This document shows, piece by piece, positions 17,736 to 27,462 of a stretch of DNA of 64,000 bases. The notes under the pieces were generated by a model that saw only the letters and a list, made by a program, of their open reading frames with translations, had not been told where the DNA came from and did no database searches. The DNA is from CBDFGS01 sp965247255 (GTDB lineage Bacteria; Chloroflexota; Dehalococcoidia; Lucifugimonadales; CAUZJF01). The stretch is from positions 372,001 to 436,000 of the forward strand of contig CBDFGS010000013.1 in the NCBI GenBank assembly GCA_965247255.1, in the 5' to 3' direction. Position 1 is the first letter of the stretch, and every line of letters starts with the position of its first letter. The position numbers and the translations under genes were made by a program.

Positions 17736-19074
17736 CGTCGTTCTCCAGAGACTCCCTAGCGGCGACGAGGGCCGCGCGGACCTGCTCGTGGGAGGTTCCG
17801 CCTGGAACGTTTCGGGCGCGTATGGAGGACTCTGCTGTTATAGATAGGACGTCCGAGTCGAACAGGTCTGAGAACTCCTGGTAGGTTTTTAGGGGCACCT
17901 CATTGAGTTTCTTGCCTGTGCTTGCCGCGTGACTCGACAGCTCGGAGACTACTCCATGCGCTTCTCGGAAGGGCATCCCCTTGGCGACAAGGTAGTCGGC
18001 GACGTCCGTCGCCAGCGAGTATCCGCCCTCCGCGGCCTCCAGCATACGACGAGTGTCTGGCTCCAGCGACGAGACCATAGGCGCCATCACATCCAGAGTC
18101 GCCTGGAGCACGTCCACGGTATCGAAGAATGCCTCTTTGTCCTCTTGCAAATCGCGGTTGTAGGTGAGCGGCAGCCCCTTGAGCATCGTGAGCAGGGCTA
18201 CCAGGTTGCCGACCACTCGCCCGGTCTTCCCTCTTGCCAGCTCCGCGAAGTCGGGGTTGCGCTTCTGCGGCATCATGCTGCTGCCCGTCGTGAATTCCTC
18301 ATCGAGGCGGATGAAGCCAAACTCGTCCGATGACCAGAGGACCAGCTCCTCGGCAAGTCGCGAGACGTGGACCATGCAGGTCGCGGCCGCGGAGAGATAG
18401 TCCAGAATAAAGTCGCGATCGGAGACGGCGTCCATGCTGTTGGCGCTTATGGCGCCGAAACCGAGCTGGTTTGCCACGAAATCGCGGTCGATAGGATGAG
18501 GTGTCCCAGCGAGAGCGCCGCTCCCCAACGGCATCACGTCGGCCCTGCGGGTGGCCTCAGCAAGCCGGTCGGCGTCACGGCCGAACATCTCGAAGTAGGC
18601 CAGCATGTGATGGGCGAAGAGGACCGGCTGGGCCCGCTGCAGGTGTGTGTATCCGGGCATGAGCACTTCGGCGTTCGCCTCTCCCTGCTCGAGGAGGGCG
18701 AGGCGAAGGGAGCGCACGCCGTCCAGCGTCGTGCTGATGGCCTCCTTAGCGTACATGCGCATGTCGAGTGCAACCTGGTCGTTTCGCGAGCGAGCTGTAT
18801 GCAGCTTTCCGGCGGTTTCGCCGATCTTTTCGAACAGCCTCTTCTCGACGTTCATGTGGATATCTTCAAGCTCCGCACGCCAGGGGAAAGAATCTCCCTC
18901 GATCTCCAGTTGGATCGACCTGAGCGCGTCGACTATGGAGTTCGACTCCCTCTCCTCGATGATGCCCTGCTTGGAGAGCATGCGGGCGTGAGCTATCGAA
19001 CCGGCGATGTCGTGCCTGTATAGGCGCCGGTCGTACTGGATGGACGAGGTGTAATTGGTGGGCCTTCGAGTCAT
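17725..19074 (-). CDS. argH: Argininosuccinate lyase
   Basis: The last step of arginine synthesis: argininosuccinate is cleaved to arginine and fumarate. The fumarase/aspartase-superfamily signature GSSMMPQKRNPD is present with the flexible catalytic loop serines. TARSRNDQVALDMRMY and GYTHLQRAQPVLFAHH supply other active-site residues. The protein (449 residues) begins RRPTNYTSSIQYDRRLYRHDIAGSIA and so lacks the WGGRF segment common at the ArgH N-terminus; no such segment is encoded upstream in frame. This may be a lineage feature. It lies 44 nt after argG. Confidence 0.93.
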   Translation of the reverse strand: MTRRPTNYTSSIQYDRRLYRHDIAGSIAHARMLSKQGIIEERESNSIVDALRSIQLEIEGDSFPWRAELEDIHMNVEKRLFEKIGETAGKLHTARSRNDQVALDMRMYAKEAISTTLDGVRSLRLALLEQGEANAEVLMPGYTHLQRAQPVLFAHHMLAYFEMFGRDADRLAEATRRADVMPLGSGALAGTPHPIDRDFVANQLGFGAISANSMDAVSDRDFILDYLSAAATCMVHVSRLAEELVLWSSDEFGFIRLDEEFTTGSSMMPQKRNPDFAELARGKTGRVVGNLVALLTMLKGLPLTYNRDLQEDKEAFFDTVDVLQATLDVMAPMVSSLEPDTRRMLEAAEGGYSLATDVADYLVAKGMPFREAHGVVSELSSHAASTGKKLNEVPLKTYQEFSDLFDSDVLSITAESSIRARNVPGGTSHEQVRAALVAARESLENDVAG

Positions 19075-19118
19075 GTCGATGTAAAACTCTGGAAGCCGGA
19101 GCGTTCGGGGAGGTCGAC

Positions 19119-20381
19119 CTATCGTCCGAGTCGCGGGAACTGCTTGGCGCCGACGTTCCGGGCGGACACGCCCAAAACCCTGAGGAAGCCCTCGGCGTCG
19201 GCGTGGTCGAAGGAACCCAGCGCCTCCATCGAGGAGTCGTCGGTGTAGAGTGAATGCGGCATGGACTCCGGTGTGTCGTCGGCCGATTCGAAGTACACCT
19301 CTCCCTTATAGAGACGCACGCTGATCGTCCCAGTGGCCAGCCGCGTGATAGGCTCCAGGGCTGCGAGGGCGGAGGTGGTCGCTACATCGAGCCAGTACCC
19401 CTGATATACCTGGGTGCTGATAGTGGATGATATGAGCTGCAAAAACTCGCGGGCGCGCCGGTCGAGTATCAGTTGCAGCAGGTACTCGTAGCTGCGCCCG
19501 AGCAGCTCCATGCCAGGCGCCTCGTAGATGCCGCGCGATTTTACTCCGACGAACCGGTTCTCCACGGTGTGAGTGCCGATGCCCACGCCGTGTTTCCCGG
19601 CGGTGCGATTCGCCTCGTCGATAGTCTCCAGCAGGCTCAGCTCCCGAGCGTTGACGGAGGTAGGCCGTCCCTCCTCCCAGCGAACGCTTACGACCTCGGG
19701 CTCCTCCGGGGCATCCCACGCCCAGACACCCATTCCGGGCTCGACGAAGGTGGGAGGCTTTCCGACGTCCTCCAGGTCACCAGCCTCGTGGGTGAGGCCG
19801 AGCATGTTGGCGTCGGTGGAGTAGCGCGCGACCCCCGCTGGCTTGATGGGGAGCTCGTGGGCCTGGCAGTAGTCGATCATCTCGCGTCGCCCGGGGAACT
19901 CAGCTATGAAATCGGGGTCCCGCCAGGGTGCGTACACCTCGAGGTCCGGGGCCAGGGTATTGGCGGCGATCTGAAAGCGGACTTGGTCGTTGCCGCGTCC
20001 CGTGGCGCCGTGGAAGAGCACTCCGATGTCGCGCTGCTGTAGCTGCGGAATGAGCGCCTGCAAGGTTACCGGGCGGGCGATGCCCGTGGTGTTCCAGTAA
20101 CCGCCTTCGTAGCGGGCCTGGGCTTGAATGATCTTTAGCCCGGCTTCGGCCAGCGCCGCGCGCCCGTCCACGATCATTGCCTCGGAAGCGCCGCAGGCCT
20201 CCGCGCGTTGGGCGACGGCGTCGAGGCTCTCCTCATCGGGCTGGCCAAGGTCGACCGTGGCGGCGAAGACCGAGAAGCCTTTGCCATTGAGCCAGTGGGT
20301 CGCGACAGAGCTGTCCAGCCCACCGGACACGGCGCCGCCGAGCACCGTGAGGCGCTTGTCCTTCAGGTCCCGCCAGTTCAC
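19119..20381 (-). CDS. argG: Argininosuccinate synthase
   Basis: This ATP-dependent enzyme joins citrulline and aspartate to form argininosuccinate. The 420-residue protein has the pyrophosphatase P-loop GGAVSGGLDSSVATHWL, YEGGYWNTTGIARP, FHGATGRGNDQVRF and the citrulline/aspartate site region IGTHTVENRFVGVKSRGIYE. The sequence resembles the longer ArgG subfamily. The GTG start overlaps the stop of argD by 4 nt (GTGA), which indicates translational coupling. argH follows 44 nt downstream. Confidence 0.95.
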   Translation of the reverse strand: MNWRDLKDKRLTVLGGAVSGGLDSSVATHWLNGKGFSVFAATVDLGQPDEESLDAVAQRAEACGASEAMIVDGRAALAEAGLKIIQAQARYEGGYWNTTGIARPVTLQALIPQLQQRDIGVLFHGATGRGNDQVRFQIAANTLAPDLEVYAPWRDPDFIAEFPGRREMIDYCQAHELPIKPAGVARYSTDANMLGLTHEAGDLEDVGKPPTFVEPGMGVWAWDAPEEPEVVSVRWEEGRPTSVNARELSLLETIDEANRTAGKHGVGIGTHTVENRFVGVKSRGIYEAPGMELLGRSYEYLLQLILDRRAREFLQLISSTISTQVYQGYWLDVATTSALAALEPITRLATGTISVRLYKGEVYFESADDTPESMPHSLYTDDSSMEALGSFDHADAEGFLRVLGVSARNVGAKQFPRLGR

Positions 20382-21583
20382 CGCCCGGCCTCTTCCACCG
20401 CCTTAACCAGGCCACGTTCCAGCTTTTCGAGCCCCTCGTCGATCTCGGCCTCGTCGATGGTCAGGGGAGGCATAAGCCGCACCGAGTTCGGCCCTATAAG
20501 GCCCAGCAAGACCCCTTCCGCGTTGCAGGCCGGGTAGACGGAGGGAGCCATATCCGACCCGAATTCCACCGCCCACAGGAGCCCCATGCCTCTGACGCCG
20601 GTGATGAAGTCGTGACGCGCGCTGAGGGCATTCAGGCCCTGCTCCAGGTAATTCCCCATCTCCCGGGCATGGGCCGGGATATCGTTGTCCAGGATGTATT
20701 TGGTGGAGGCGTAGGCGGCCGCACAGGTGAGGGCGTTGCCGCCGAAGGTGGAGCCGTGCTCGCCCTTGGGTTCGAAGACAGCAGCGCTATCCTTGGCGAG
20801 AAACGCCCCGATGGGGACGCCGCCTCCCAGCGCTTTGGCCAGCGTCATGACGTCGGGCTCAACGTCGAACGCCTGGTACCCGAAGAGCGTACCCAGGCGG
20901 CCCATTCCGGTCTGGACCTCGTCCATGATGAGCAGCAGGCCCTGGTCGTCGCACCACTGGCGCACCTGCTTCAGGTAGTCGGGCGCGGGCACGTTGACGC
21001 CCCCTTCGCCCTGCACGGGCTCCAACATCACCGCGACGGTCCGGTCGGTGGTGGCGGCCTTGATGGCGTCGATGTCGTCGTAGTCCACGTTAAGGAACCC
21101 AGTGGGTAGGGGCTGAGAGGGGTCGTCGTCGTGGGGTTTCCCCGTGGCTGCGGTCATTGCGATCGTGCGGCCATGGAACGAGTTCCAGGTCGTGATGACC
21201 TCGTAGGCCCCGTTTCGGTGCAGCTTCCCGTACTTGCGGGCGAGCTTGATGGCGCCCTCGTTGGCCTCGGCGCCGCTATTCGCTATGAAGATCTTGTCGA
21301 GGCAGCTGTTCTCCACCAGCAGCTCGGCCAGTTGCAGCTGTGGGATGGTGTAGAACTGGTTCGAGGTCTGCACCAGGGTGCGCGCCTGCTCCGCGACCGC
21401 GTCCGCCACCGCGGGGTTGGCGTGTCCGATGTTGTTGACGGCCCACCCGGACGTGAAGTCGAGGTACTCCTTGCCCTTGTCATCCCAGACGCGGGTCCCC
21501 TCGCCGCGCACGATGACGATCGGCTGCCGGCGCACGCAGAACATGTAGTACTCTTTTTCCTTTTGTATCCAGTCCGTGGCCAT
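20378..21583 (-). CDS. argD: Acetylornithine aminotransferase
   Basis: A PLP-dependent class III aminotransferase of 401 residues that converts N-acetylglutamate semialdehyde to N-acetylornithine. Motifs are YLDFTSGWAVNNIGHANP, ANSGAEANEGAIKLARKYG, LIMDEVQTGMGRLGTLFGYQ, the PLP lysine in MTLAKALGGGVPIGAFLA, and GSTFGGNALTCAAAY. It begins 1 nt after the UPF0182 stop codon and its stop overlaps the argG start, so it sits firmly inside this operon. Some homologues also act in lysine synthesis. Confidence 0.92.
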   Translation of the reverse strand: MATDWIQKEKEYYMFCVRRQPIVIVRGEGTRVWDDKGKEYLDFTSGWAVNNIGHANPAVADAVAEQARTLVQTSNQFYTIPQLQLAELLVENSCLDKIFIANSGAEANEGAIKLARKYGKLHRNGAYEVITTWNSFHGRTIAMTAATGKPHDDDPSQPLPTGFLNVDYDDIDAIKAATTDRTVAVMLEPVQGEGGVNVPAPDYLKQVRQWCDDQGLLLIMDEVQTGMGRLGTLFGYQAFDVEPDVMTLAKALGGGVPIGAFLAKDSAAVFEPKGEHGSTFGGNALTCAAAYASTKYILDNDIPAHAREMGNYLEQGLNALSARHDFITGVRGMGLLWAVEFGSDMAPSVYPACNAEGVLLGLIGPNSVRLMPPLTIDEAEIDEGLEKLERGLVKAVEEAGR

Positions 21584-21584
21584 G

Positions 21585-24389
21585 CTACTGCTCTCCAGCC
21601 AATGCCTTGAGGCGGTCCAGGGCCTCTTCGAGCTTGCTGAGTGTGTCTTTTAGCTCTTCGATGGTCTTAGATATGTCCTCGACACCCGCCCGAAGCGGGT
21701 CGGCGCTCACCGTATCCCCGGTGGCAGGGCTCTCGCCATCGGTAGGCGCAGCCGGGGTCGACAGGGTGACGCCCGTGAGGGCCTTGATGGCCTCGGGAAT
21801 CGAGTCCCTCATCACCACCCTCTCCTGGCTGGCCAGTATGACCTTCTTTAGCTCGGGGAACTCGACCCCCTCCGCCTGTAGATAGATCGGCTCGGCGTAC
21901 AGAATGCTGAACTTCGTCTCGCCCGTCGCCTTGTCCTCAACGACCATGGGCAGAACGAGAAGGTTGCCCCTGATGCAGTCAGAGCCTTCCTGGCAGAGCA
22001 GAGTCAGCTCCGGCGAGATCGTAATGTCGTTGTCGATCTTCACCTCGATCTGCCGCGGACTATCGAGCTGGCGGTCCTTGGGGAAGGTGAAGGAGACCAG
22101 CTCGCCATAATTCTCTCCGTCGTTGCGAGCCGCGAGCCATCCCGCCATTATGGGAGGGTCGTTTCTTGTGAAAGGGATCAGAAGCACGAACTCAGCCTGG
22201 TCTTCCCCGGGGATCTTCATGATGGCGTAGTACGGGTCGAGCGACTGCAGGTCGCCGCTCTGGCCGAACTTCTCGTCCGGGATAGCCCATATATCGGACA
22301 GGTTGTAGAAGTCCTGGGCGTCCAGCATGTGGTATTTGAGGTACTTGCCGGACTGAAACCCGAACAGGTCTTGGGGGTACCGGATATGGGCCCTGAGCGC
22401 CTCCGACATCTCGCTCAACGGAGTGAAGAGCTTGGGAAAGATCTTCTGGTACGTCAGGATCAGAGGGTCGGTGGGATCGGCCACATACAACGTCAAACTG
22501 CCGTCGAAGGCGTCGACGACAACCTTTACGGAATTACGTATGTAGTTGAAGCCAAATGAGTTCGGATCGGAGTATGGGTAGCGGTCGGTGTGTGTGTAGG
22601 CGTCCTGGATCCATTGCAGCTTGTCGTCCACTGCGACGATGTACGGGTCGCCGTCCAGGCGTAGGAACGGCGCGACGGTAGAGATCCGCTCCTGGATCGT
22701 CCTGCGGTACTGGATCTTGCTCTCACCGGTTATCTCGTCGCTGATGAGAATTCTGTAGTCCGCCGTGTGCCAGGCGTAGGCGATACGGTTCAGGAACGAG
22801 CCGATGGGCACGCCACCTTTGCCAAAGTACTTCGTGCTCTTGATCTCGTCGCCGGCCTCGTAGTCCAGCTCATCGGTGTCCGTGTTGACGATGACGTAGT
22901 CGGTGGTCTTCTCCCCGTAGTAGATGCGGGGATTGGATATCAGGGTCAGGGCCCCGTCACCGGAAGACCCCGATCCGATCGCAATGACACCGTCGTTGGG
23001 GATGTCCTTGGCAAAGAACTCCGGCCTTCCTTCCGGCGTGAACTCGGTGACCGGGCTCATGGCGATTCCGAATCCGTGGGTGTACCGCAGTTTGGTGTTT
23101 ATCCACGTCTGGGCCTCGGGCTGCAGCTTCTCATGCGCTATCTCTCTCGCCGCCAGCATCACCTGGCGGAGCTCCCCGCCCACGGTATAGCGGTCCACGT
23201 CGGCGTCATGGAAGTCGTAGTAGGGCCGGATGATCTGAAGCTGTTTGTAGACGTTGGACAGAGGCCCCTTGTCCCAGAGCCTGATGTTCTCCACCGTCTC
23301 GAGATTGGCGTTGATCAGGTCCGCCGTCAGCGCGGGTTGGGCCGGATAGGGCCGATCGAAGACGCCGTGCAGGCCGAACGCGCGGCGGGTGAATTCGATG
23401 TTGCGAGCGATGTACTCCTGCTCTTTGGTGAACTCCTGGGGCTCCACCGTGAAGCGCTGGATTGCATTAGGCCAGAGGGCTCCGAGCAGAACGGCCATAA
23501 TGGCCCACAACGCGACGCCGCCGACAAGCAGACGGACGCCGCGCATATATGCGTTCACAAGTATGAGAATGCTGGCGGCGAGCGCGAAGAACGTAAGTAT
23601 CATCAGGGCCGGCTTGCGGGCGTGGATATCCGTGTAGGCGGCGCCAAAAACGGTGCCGTCCGTGGATAGCAGCAGTCCCCACCTGTCCAGCCAGTGGCCT
23701 GCCCCAATCACCACCATGATCACGGCCAGTATGATCGATATCTGTACGCGCAGCGCCGGTGTGAACTGAAAGCCCACGCCCCGGAAGCTGAAGTTGACGA
23801 AGTACAGACCGAGCGTGATGAGCAGGGTGGCGACGGAGGCCCAAAGCAACCAGGTCTGGACGAATTCGTACAGGGGAAGGCTGAAAACGTAGAACGCTAC
23901 GTCTTGACCGAACACCGGCTCGGTGATGCCGAAGTCGGCCGCGTTGCTAAACCTCAGGAACAGCTCCCACTGGCCGGCAGCGACCGCGCCGAAGGCCAGG
24001 CTCGACACGATCACAGCGAGTACTGCTCCCCATGCTATGAGCTTCTTGAGGATGTCCCTTATGGCCTGAGGCACTGGGATCTGCTCAGGTCCCTGTGAAA
24101 GGCGGTGAGCAATGTAGAGGCTGGCGGCGGCGGGTATTGCGAATAGGACGGTGCCGGCGACGAACAGCGTCAAACGGGTGACGAGCACCTTTACGAAGAC
24201 GCTCCTCAGCCCTAGCTGCCCGTACCACAGCCAGTCGGTGTATACGGACCGGAGGTAGGACAGCAACAGATACGCTACGATCAGGCCGACGACGACCGCG
24301 CCCCATTTGATCCTGCGAGAGAGCTGGGAAGGGACGATCCTCCCCAGATCAAAGGGGAGCTCCGGCTCACGTGGAAACGACGAAGACAT
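21585..24389 (-). CDS. UPF0182 family membrane protein
   Basis: A 934-residue protein of the UPF0182 (COG1615) family. The first about 320 residues hold roughly seven transmembrane helices (for example GAVVVGLIVAYLLLSYL near residue 32). A large extracytoplasmic region follows with the family blocks YIARNIEFTRRAFGL, LTLISNPRIYYGEKTTDYVIVNT and YPQDLFGFQSGKYLKYHMLD. The C-terminus has a Pro/Thr-rich linker and a short coiled coil (KTIEELKDTLSKLEEALDRL). The function of the family is not known. AGGA precedes the ATG. It is embedded in the arginine operon between argB and argD. Confidence 0.9.
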   Translation of the reverse strand: MSSSFPREPELPFDLGRIVPSQLSRRIKWGAVVVGLIVAYLLLSYLRSVYTDWLWYGQLGLRSVFVKVLVTRLTLFVAGTVLFAIPAAASLYIAHRLSQGPEQIPVPQAIRDILKKLIAWGAVLAVIVSSLAFGAVAAGQWELFLRFSNAADFGITEPVFGQDVAFYVFSLPLYEFVQTWLLWASVATLLITLGLYFVNFSFRGVGFQFTPALRVQISIILAVIMVVIGAGHWLDRWGLLLSTDGTVFGAAYTDIHARKPALMILTFFALAASILILVNAYMRGVRLLVGGVALWAIMAVLLGALWPNAIQRFTVEPQEFTKEQEYIARNIEFTRRAFGLHGVFDRPYPAQPALTADLINANLETVENIRLWDKGPLSNVYKQLQIIRPYYDFHDADVDRYTVGGELRQVMLAAREIAHEKLQPEAQTWINTKLRYTHGFGIAMSPVTEFTPEGRPEFFAKDIPNDGVIAIGSGSSGDGALTLISNPRIYYGEKTTDYVIVNTDTDELDYEAGDEIKSTKYFGKGGVPIGSFLNRIAYAWHTADYRILISDEITGESKIQYRRTIQERISTVAPFLRLDGDPYIVAVDDKLQWIQDAYTHTDRYPYSDPNSFGFNYIRNSVKVVVDAFDGSLTLYVADPTDPLILTYQKIFPKLFTPLSEMSEALRAHIRYPQDLFGFQSGKYLKYHMLDAQDFYNLSDIWAIPDEKFGQSGDLQSLDPYYAIMKIPGEDQAEFVLLIPFTRNDPPIMAGWLAARNDGENYGELVSFTFPKDRQLDSPRQIEVKIDNDITISPELTLLCQEGSDCIRGNLLVLPMVVEDKATGETKFSILYAEPIYLQAEGVEFPELKKVILASQERVVMRDSIPEAIKALTGVTLSTPAAPTDGESPATGDTVSADPLRAGVEDISKTIEELKDTLSKLEEALDRLKALAGEQ

Positions 24390-24533
24390 CTCTTTTTCCT
24401 ACGCCTCTAGGTCGGCCCTTCAGCCGCACTCAGGAGTCGACCCCTGACACAGCTGGATATACCTACGATTTCCGGATAGCGTGATCAAGTGCACGTGATG
24501 CGGCGCGCACCGTTACAACTGCACAGCTGACAG

Positions 24534-25430
24534 TTAGCCAACGCGCGTTCCGATGGCCTTGTCAGCGAGGCAGTCCATCAGGGCATGCGACACGCGGCCA
24601 TCGATAATGTGAGCCTGCTTGACGACATCCAACGCCTTCAAGCTAGCGCCGATCTTAGGCAACATCCCCCCCGAGACGACTCTGGACTGAATCAGTCCAC
24701 CGGCCTGGCGCCTGGTTAGCCTAGGGATAACGCGACGCGAGCTGTCCATGACGCCTTCGACGTCGGTCATGAACACCAGACGGTCCGCGCCAATGGCCGA
24801 AGCTATCTCACCGGCGGCCGTATCGGCGTTGACGTTCAAGAAAGTGCTTTCGCCCTGCGTTAAATCGGATTCGCTGCGCAAGGCCACGGGAGCGATGATT
24901 GGCATGAAGCCAGCGGCCACGGCAGCCTTTATGGGACTCGTATCCACCTCGACGATGTCCCCGACAAGCCCCAACTCAGGGTCTACTATCTCGGCACGGA
25001 GCATACCACCATCTACTCCGGACAGTCCAACCGCCCTGCCGCCCAGGGCGCCGACCTCCGCTACGAGGGACTTGTTAATGAGGCCTGTTAGCACCGCCAC
25101 GACGATCTTCAGGCTCGACTCGTCGGTGACCCGGAGCCCCCGGACGAAACGCGGCCGGACGCCCTGCCTCTCCATCCACTCGTTGATCGCCCTGGCACCG
25201 CCGTGGACCACTACAGGTTGCGTCCCACGCTGCTGCAGCGACACGAGGTCCTTGATAGTCGTGTCGTGGCTCCCAAGCGTGCTGCCGCCCAGCTTGGCCA
25301 CGATCGTGGGCGATTGGCCGGGCGTAGCGACGGGACCGGCGTCGCCGCTCGGCACACCGGCGCCTGGCCTTCCCACCGTCCGCCCGCGCTCCGGCAGCTC
25401 GTCATGCATATGTTGCGGATGAGGTTCCAT
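24534..25430 (-). CDS. argB: Acetylglutamate kinase
   Basis: An amino-acid-kinase-fold enzyme that phosphorylates N-acetylglutamate in arginine synthesis. Present are VAKLGGSTLGSHD (phosphate loop), VVVHGGARAINEWM in place of the common HGGGP, GLSGVDGGMLRA, LNVNADTAAGEIASAIGADRLVFMTDV and GGMLPKIGASLKAL. The protein is 298 residues, with an extra Pro/Gly-rich N-terminus of about 40 residues. The changed HGGA motif and the missing argC neighbour leave some doubt about substrate; an acetyl-aminoadipate kinase (LysZ-type) is the alternative. It lies 129 nt after argJ. Confidence 0.85.
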   Translation of the reverse strand: MEPHPQHMHDELPERGRTVGRPGAGVPSGDAGPVATPGQSPTIVAKLGGSTLGSHDTTIKDLVSLQQRGTQPVVVHGGARAINEWMERQGVRPRFVRGLRVTDESSLKIVVAVLTGLINKSLVAEVGALGGRAVGLSGVDGGMLRAEIVDPELGLVGDIVEVDTSPIKAAVAAGFMPIIAPVALRSESDLTQGESTFLNVNADTAAGEIASAIGADRLVFMTDVEGVMDSSRRVIPRLTRRQAGGLIQSRVVSGGMLPKIGASLKALDVVKQAHIIDGRVSHALMDCLADKAIGTRVG

Positions 25431-25559
25431 CGCTCAGAATTCCACAATTAGAGGTACGTTCATAAAGGGGGCCGTCGCCGGGGCCGTCTCGAAGCTTCTA
25501 TCTGTCGTCGGTCGGAAGCAACGCAGAGCGGCAGGGAGAGGCGGGGAGCGGACGGCCGG

Positions 25560-26780
25560 TCAAGTGCTGTACGCGGCGTTTAGAGTGACGTACTCCTCTG
25601 TCAGGTCGCAGCCCCACGCCGTGGCGCTTGCATCCCCGGCGCCCACCGTAACTCGTAGCCGCACCTCGGGGACGCTCATGGCCCGGATTACGGCATCCTT
25701 GTGGTAGGAGTGCGCGACGCCGTCGTGGACCAGGTGAATCTCGTTGACGAACAGGTCGACGCTGGATTCCTCAAATTCGATCCCGCTCTTCCCCAGGGCC
25801 ATCATGACGCGGCCCCAGTTCGGGTCACGGCCGTGAATCATCGCTTTTACCAACATCGACCCGGCGATCTCCCGGGCGGCCAGTCGCGCCTCTCCGAGAT
25901 CGCGCGCTCCATCGACGACAACCTCTATGAGCCTCTGGGCGCCTTCGGCGTCGCGCACTAGGTCCTTGGCGAGCGCTGTGCAGATGTAAGTAAGCGCTTC
26001 CTGGAACGCCTGGGCCTCATCGGAGCCCTCGCCGATCTCGCCTCCGCCGGCGGCGCTGTTGGCGAAGACCAGCACCGTATCGTTGGTGCTCTGGTCCGAA
26101 TCGACGTCGATCATGTTGAACGACGAGTCCACCGACTTTCGCAACGCCTTCTGAAGGAATTGCCGGTCCACGCGGGCGTCGGTCGCGATGAACGCAAGCA
26201 TGGTCGCCATGTTCGGGTGGATCATAGCAGCGCCCTTGGCGGCCCCACCGAGAGTCACCCTGTGGCCATCAATCTCCAGGGCAACCGCCATCTCCTTCGC
26301 ACGGGTGTCCGTGGTCATGATGGCGCGGGCGAACTCGTTGCCGCTCTCCTCGCCCATCTCTATGTTGCCGATGCTCTGCCGCACCAGGGCCATCGGAAGC
26401 TCGACTCCGATCATGCCGGTGCTACAAACCAGCACCTGTTCTGCGGCGACCGAGATCTGGCCCGCGGCGAGCGATGCCATCTCTTCGGCATCTCTGAGCC
26501 CCTGCACCCCAACGCAGCAGTTGGCGCAGCCGCTATTCGCAACCACGGCGATAGCCTGCCCGGTCGCCACACGCTCTCTGGTCAGCGTGACAGAGGGCGA
26601 CACGACTTTGTTAGTGGAGAATGTGCCGGCTACCGTAGCAGGGGTCTTGGACATGAGGATTGCGAGGTCGGCGGCCCCCTCTCCCGACGTCTTGATGCCA
26701 GCGTAGGTCCCTCCCGCCAGGTATCCCTGGGCTGACGTGACGCTACCGCCCTTTATTAGCTCGATCATGGAAGCGACCAT
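25560..26780 (-). CDS. argJ: Bifunctional ornithine acetyltransferase/N-acetylglutamate synthase
   Basis: ArgJ transfers acetyl from N-acetylornithine to glutamate, closing the acetyl cycle. It is made as a precursor that self-cleaves into two chains. The cleavage/nucleophile site is HPNMATMLAFIATD, with the Thr at residue 193. Other family blocks are SGCANCCVGVQGLRDAEEM, GDPNWGRVMMALGKSG (printed here as RDPNWGRVMMALGKSG) and a C-terminal ending ...NAAYST. The start is uncertain: ATG 26780 or 26768. A TATACT promoter box at 26852-26857 argues against an upstream start at 26861. It is the first gene of the arginine operon. Confidence 0.93.
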   Translation of the reverse strand: MVASMIELIKGGSVTSAQGYLAGGTYAGIKTSGEGAADLAILMSKTPATVAGTFSTNKVVSPSVTLTRERVATGQAIAVVANSGCANCCVGVQGLRDAEEMASLAAGQISVAAEQVLVCSTGMIGVELPMALVRQSIGNIEMGEESGNEFARAIMTTDTRAKEMAVALEIDGHRVTLGGAAKGAAMIHPNMATMLAFIATDARVDRQFLQKALRKSVDSSFNMIDVDSDQSTNDTVLVFANSAAGGGEIGEGSDEAQAFQEALTYICTALAKDLVRDAEGAQRLIEVVVDGARDLGEARLAAREIAGSMLVKAMIHGRDPNWGRVMMALGKSGIEFEESSVDLFVNEIHLVHDGVAHSYHKDAVIRAMSVPEVRLRVTVGAGDASATAWGCDLTEEYVTLNAAYST

Positions 26781-26851
26781 TGGTACACGTAGTTTCGCGG
26801 CTTCGACAGGGGTTCCGCTGGGGTCTTTTCGCCGCGAACGAAAGTCACGGC

Positions 26852-26879
26852 AGTATACCATACCCTAGCTAGCGGCAAA
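26852..26879 (-). promoter_or_regulatory. Candidate promoter of the arginine operon
   Basis: On the minus strand a TATACT -10 box (26852-26857) is preceded by TTTGCC about 16 nt upstream (26874-26879), a weak -35. It lies about 70 nt before the argJ start. The region is shared with the divergent RidA gene. Confidence 0.4.
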
Positions 26880-27021
26880 GGGAAATCGCTCCTCGACGAG
26901 CGCCATTGAGCAAAGCTGACGGTGGGGGGTCCAACAGTGCGTAGGATATGGGGTTGACCCGAAGGGTCTGGGCCTTCAGTATGAATGCCACGCAAGTTCA
27001 AAGCGTATAGTACCGTGCTTG

Positions 27022-27462
27022 ATGCCACACGATAGGTTCCACAAGCGAACGACAAAGGGCGGATATCTCTTCGCGGAACAGGACTTCGAGACCAGCGGCG
27101 CTGTCCGTGCCGGGAATCTCGTCTTCCTGCAGGGCCAGACGGGGATCACCCTGGATGGCAAAGGTTTCGTGGGTGAGGGCGACCCCGCTGCACAGGCTGA
27201 GAACGCCATGCAGTGCGTGCGAGCGCTGCTCGAGGAGTCGGGGGCGAGGCTCGTGGACATCTGCAAGATCGTTACCTACGTCACCGACGCCTCGTACCGT
27301 GATCTGGTCTATCCGGTCATATTCAGACACCTGAAGGGTGTCCACCCAACCTCGACGGGCCTCGTGGTCTCTGCGCTGGCGAAGCCGGAGCTAGACTTCG
27401 AGATCGACGTCTACGCCGTCGTCCCCGAAAGTCGAGATCAAGCAGCAGGGGAGGGCCATTGA
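27022..27462 (+). CDS. RidA/YjgF family protein
   Basis: A 146-residue member of the RidA family, trimeric enamine/imine deaminases that clear reactive 2-aminoacrylate-type intermediates. Supporting blocks are GNLVFLQGQTGIT, GDPAAQAENAMQCVRALLEESGA, DICKIVTYVTDASYRD and HPTSTGLVVSALAKPELDFEIDV. It may also be a pathway-specific RidA-like deaminase, because its stop codon overlaps the TTG start of the enolase-superfamily gene. No clear ribosome binding site is seen before the ATG. Confidence 0.88.
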   Translation: MPHDRFHKRTTKGGYLFAEQDFETSGAVRAGNLVFLQGQTGITLDGKGFVGEGDPAAQAENAMQCVRALLEESGARLVDICKIVTYVTDASYRDLVYPVIFRHLKGVHPTSTGLVVSALAKPELDFEIDVYAVVPESRDQAAGEGH

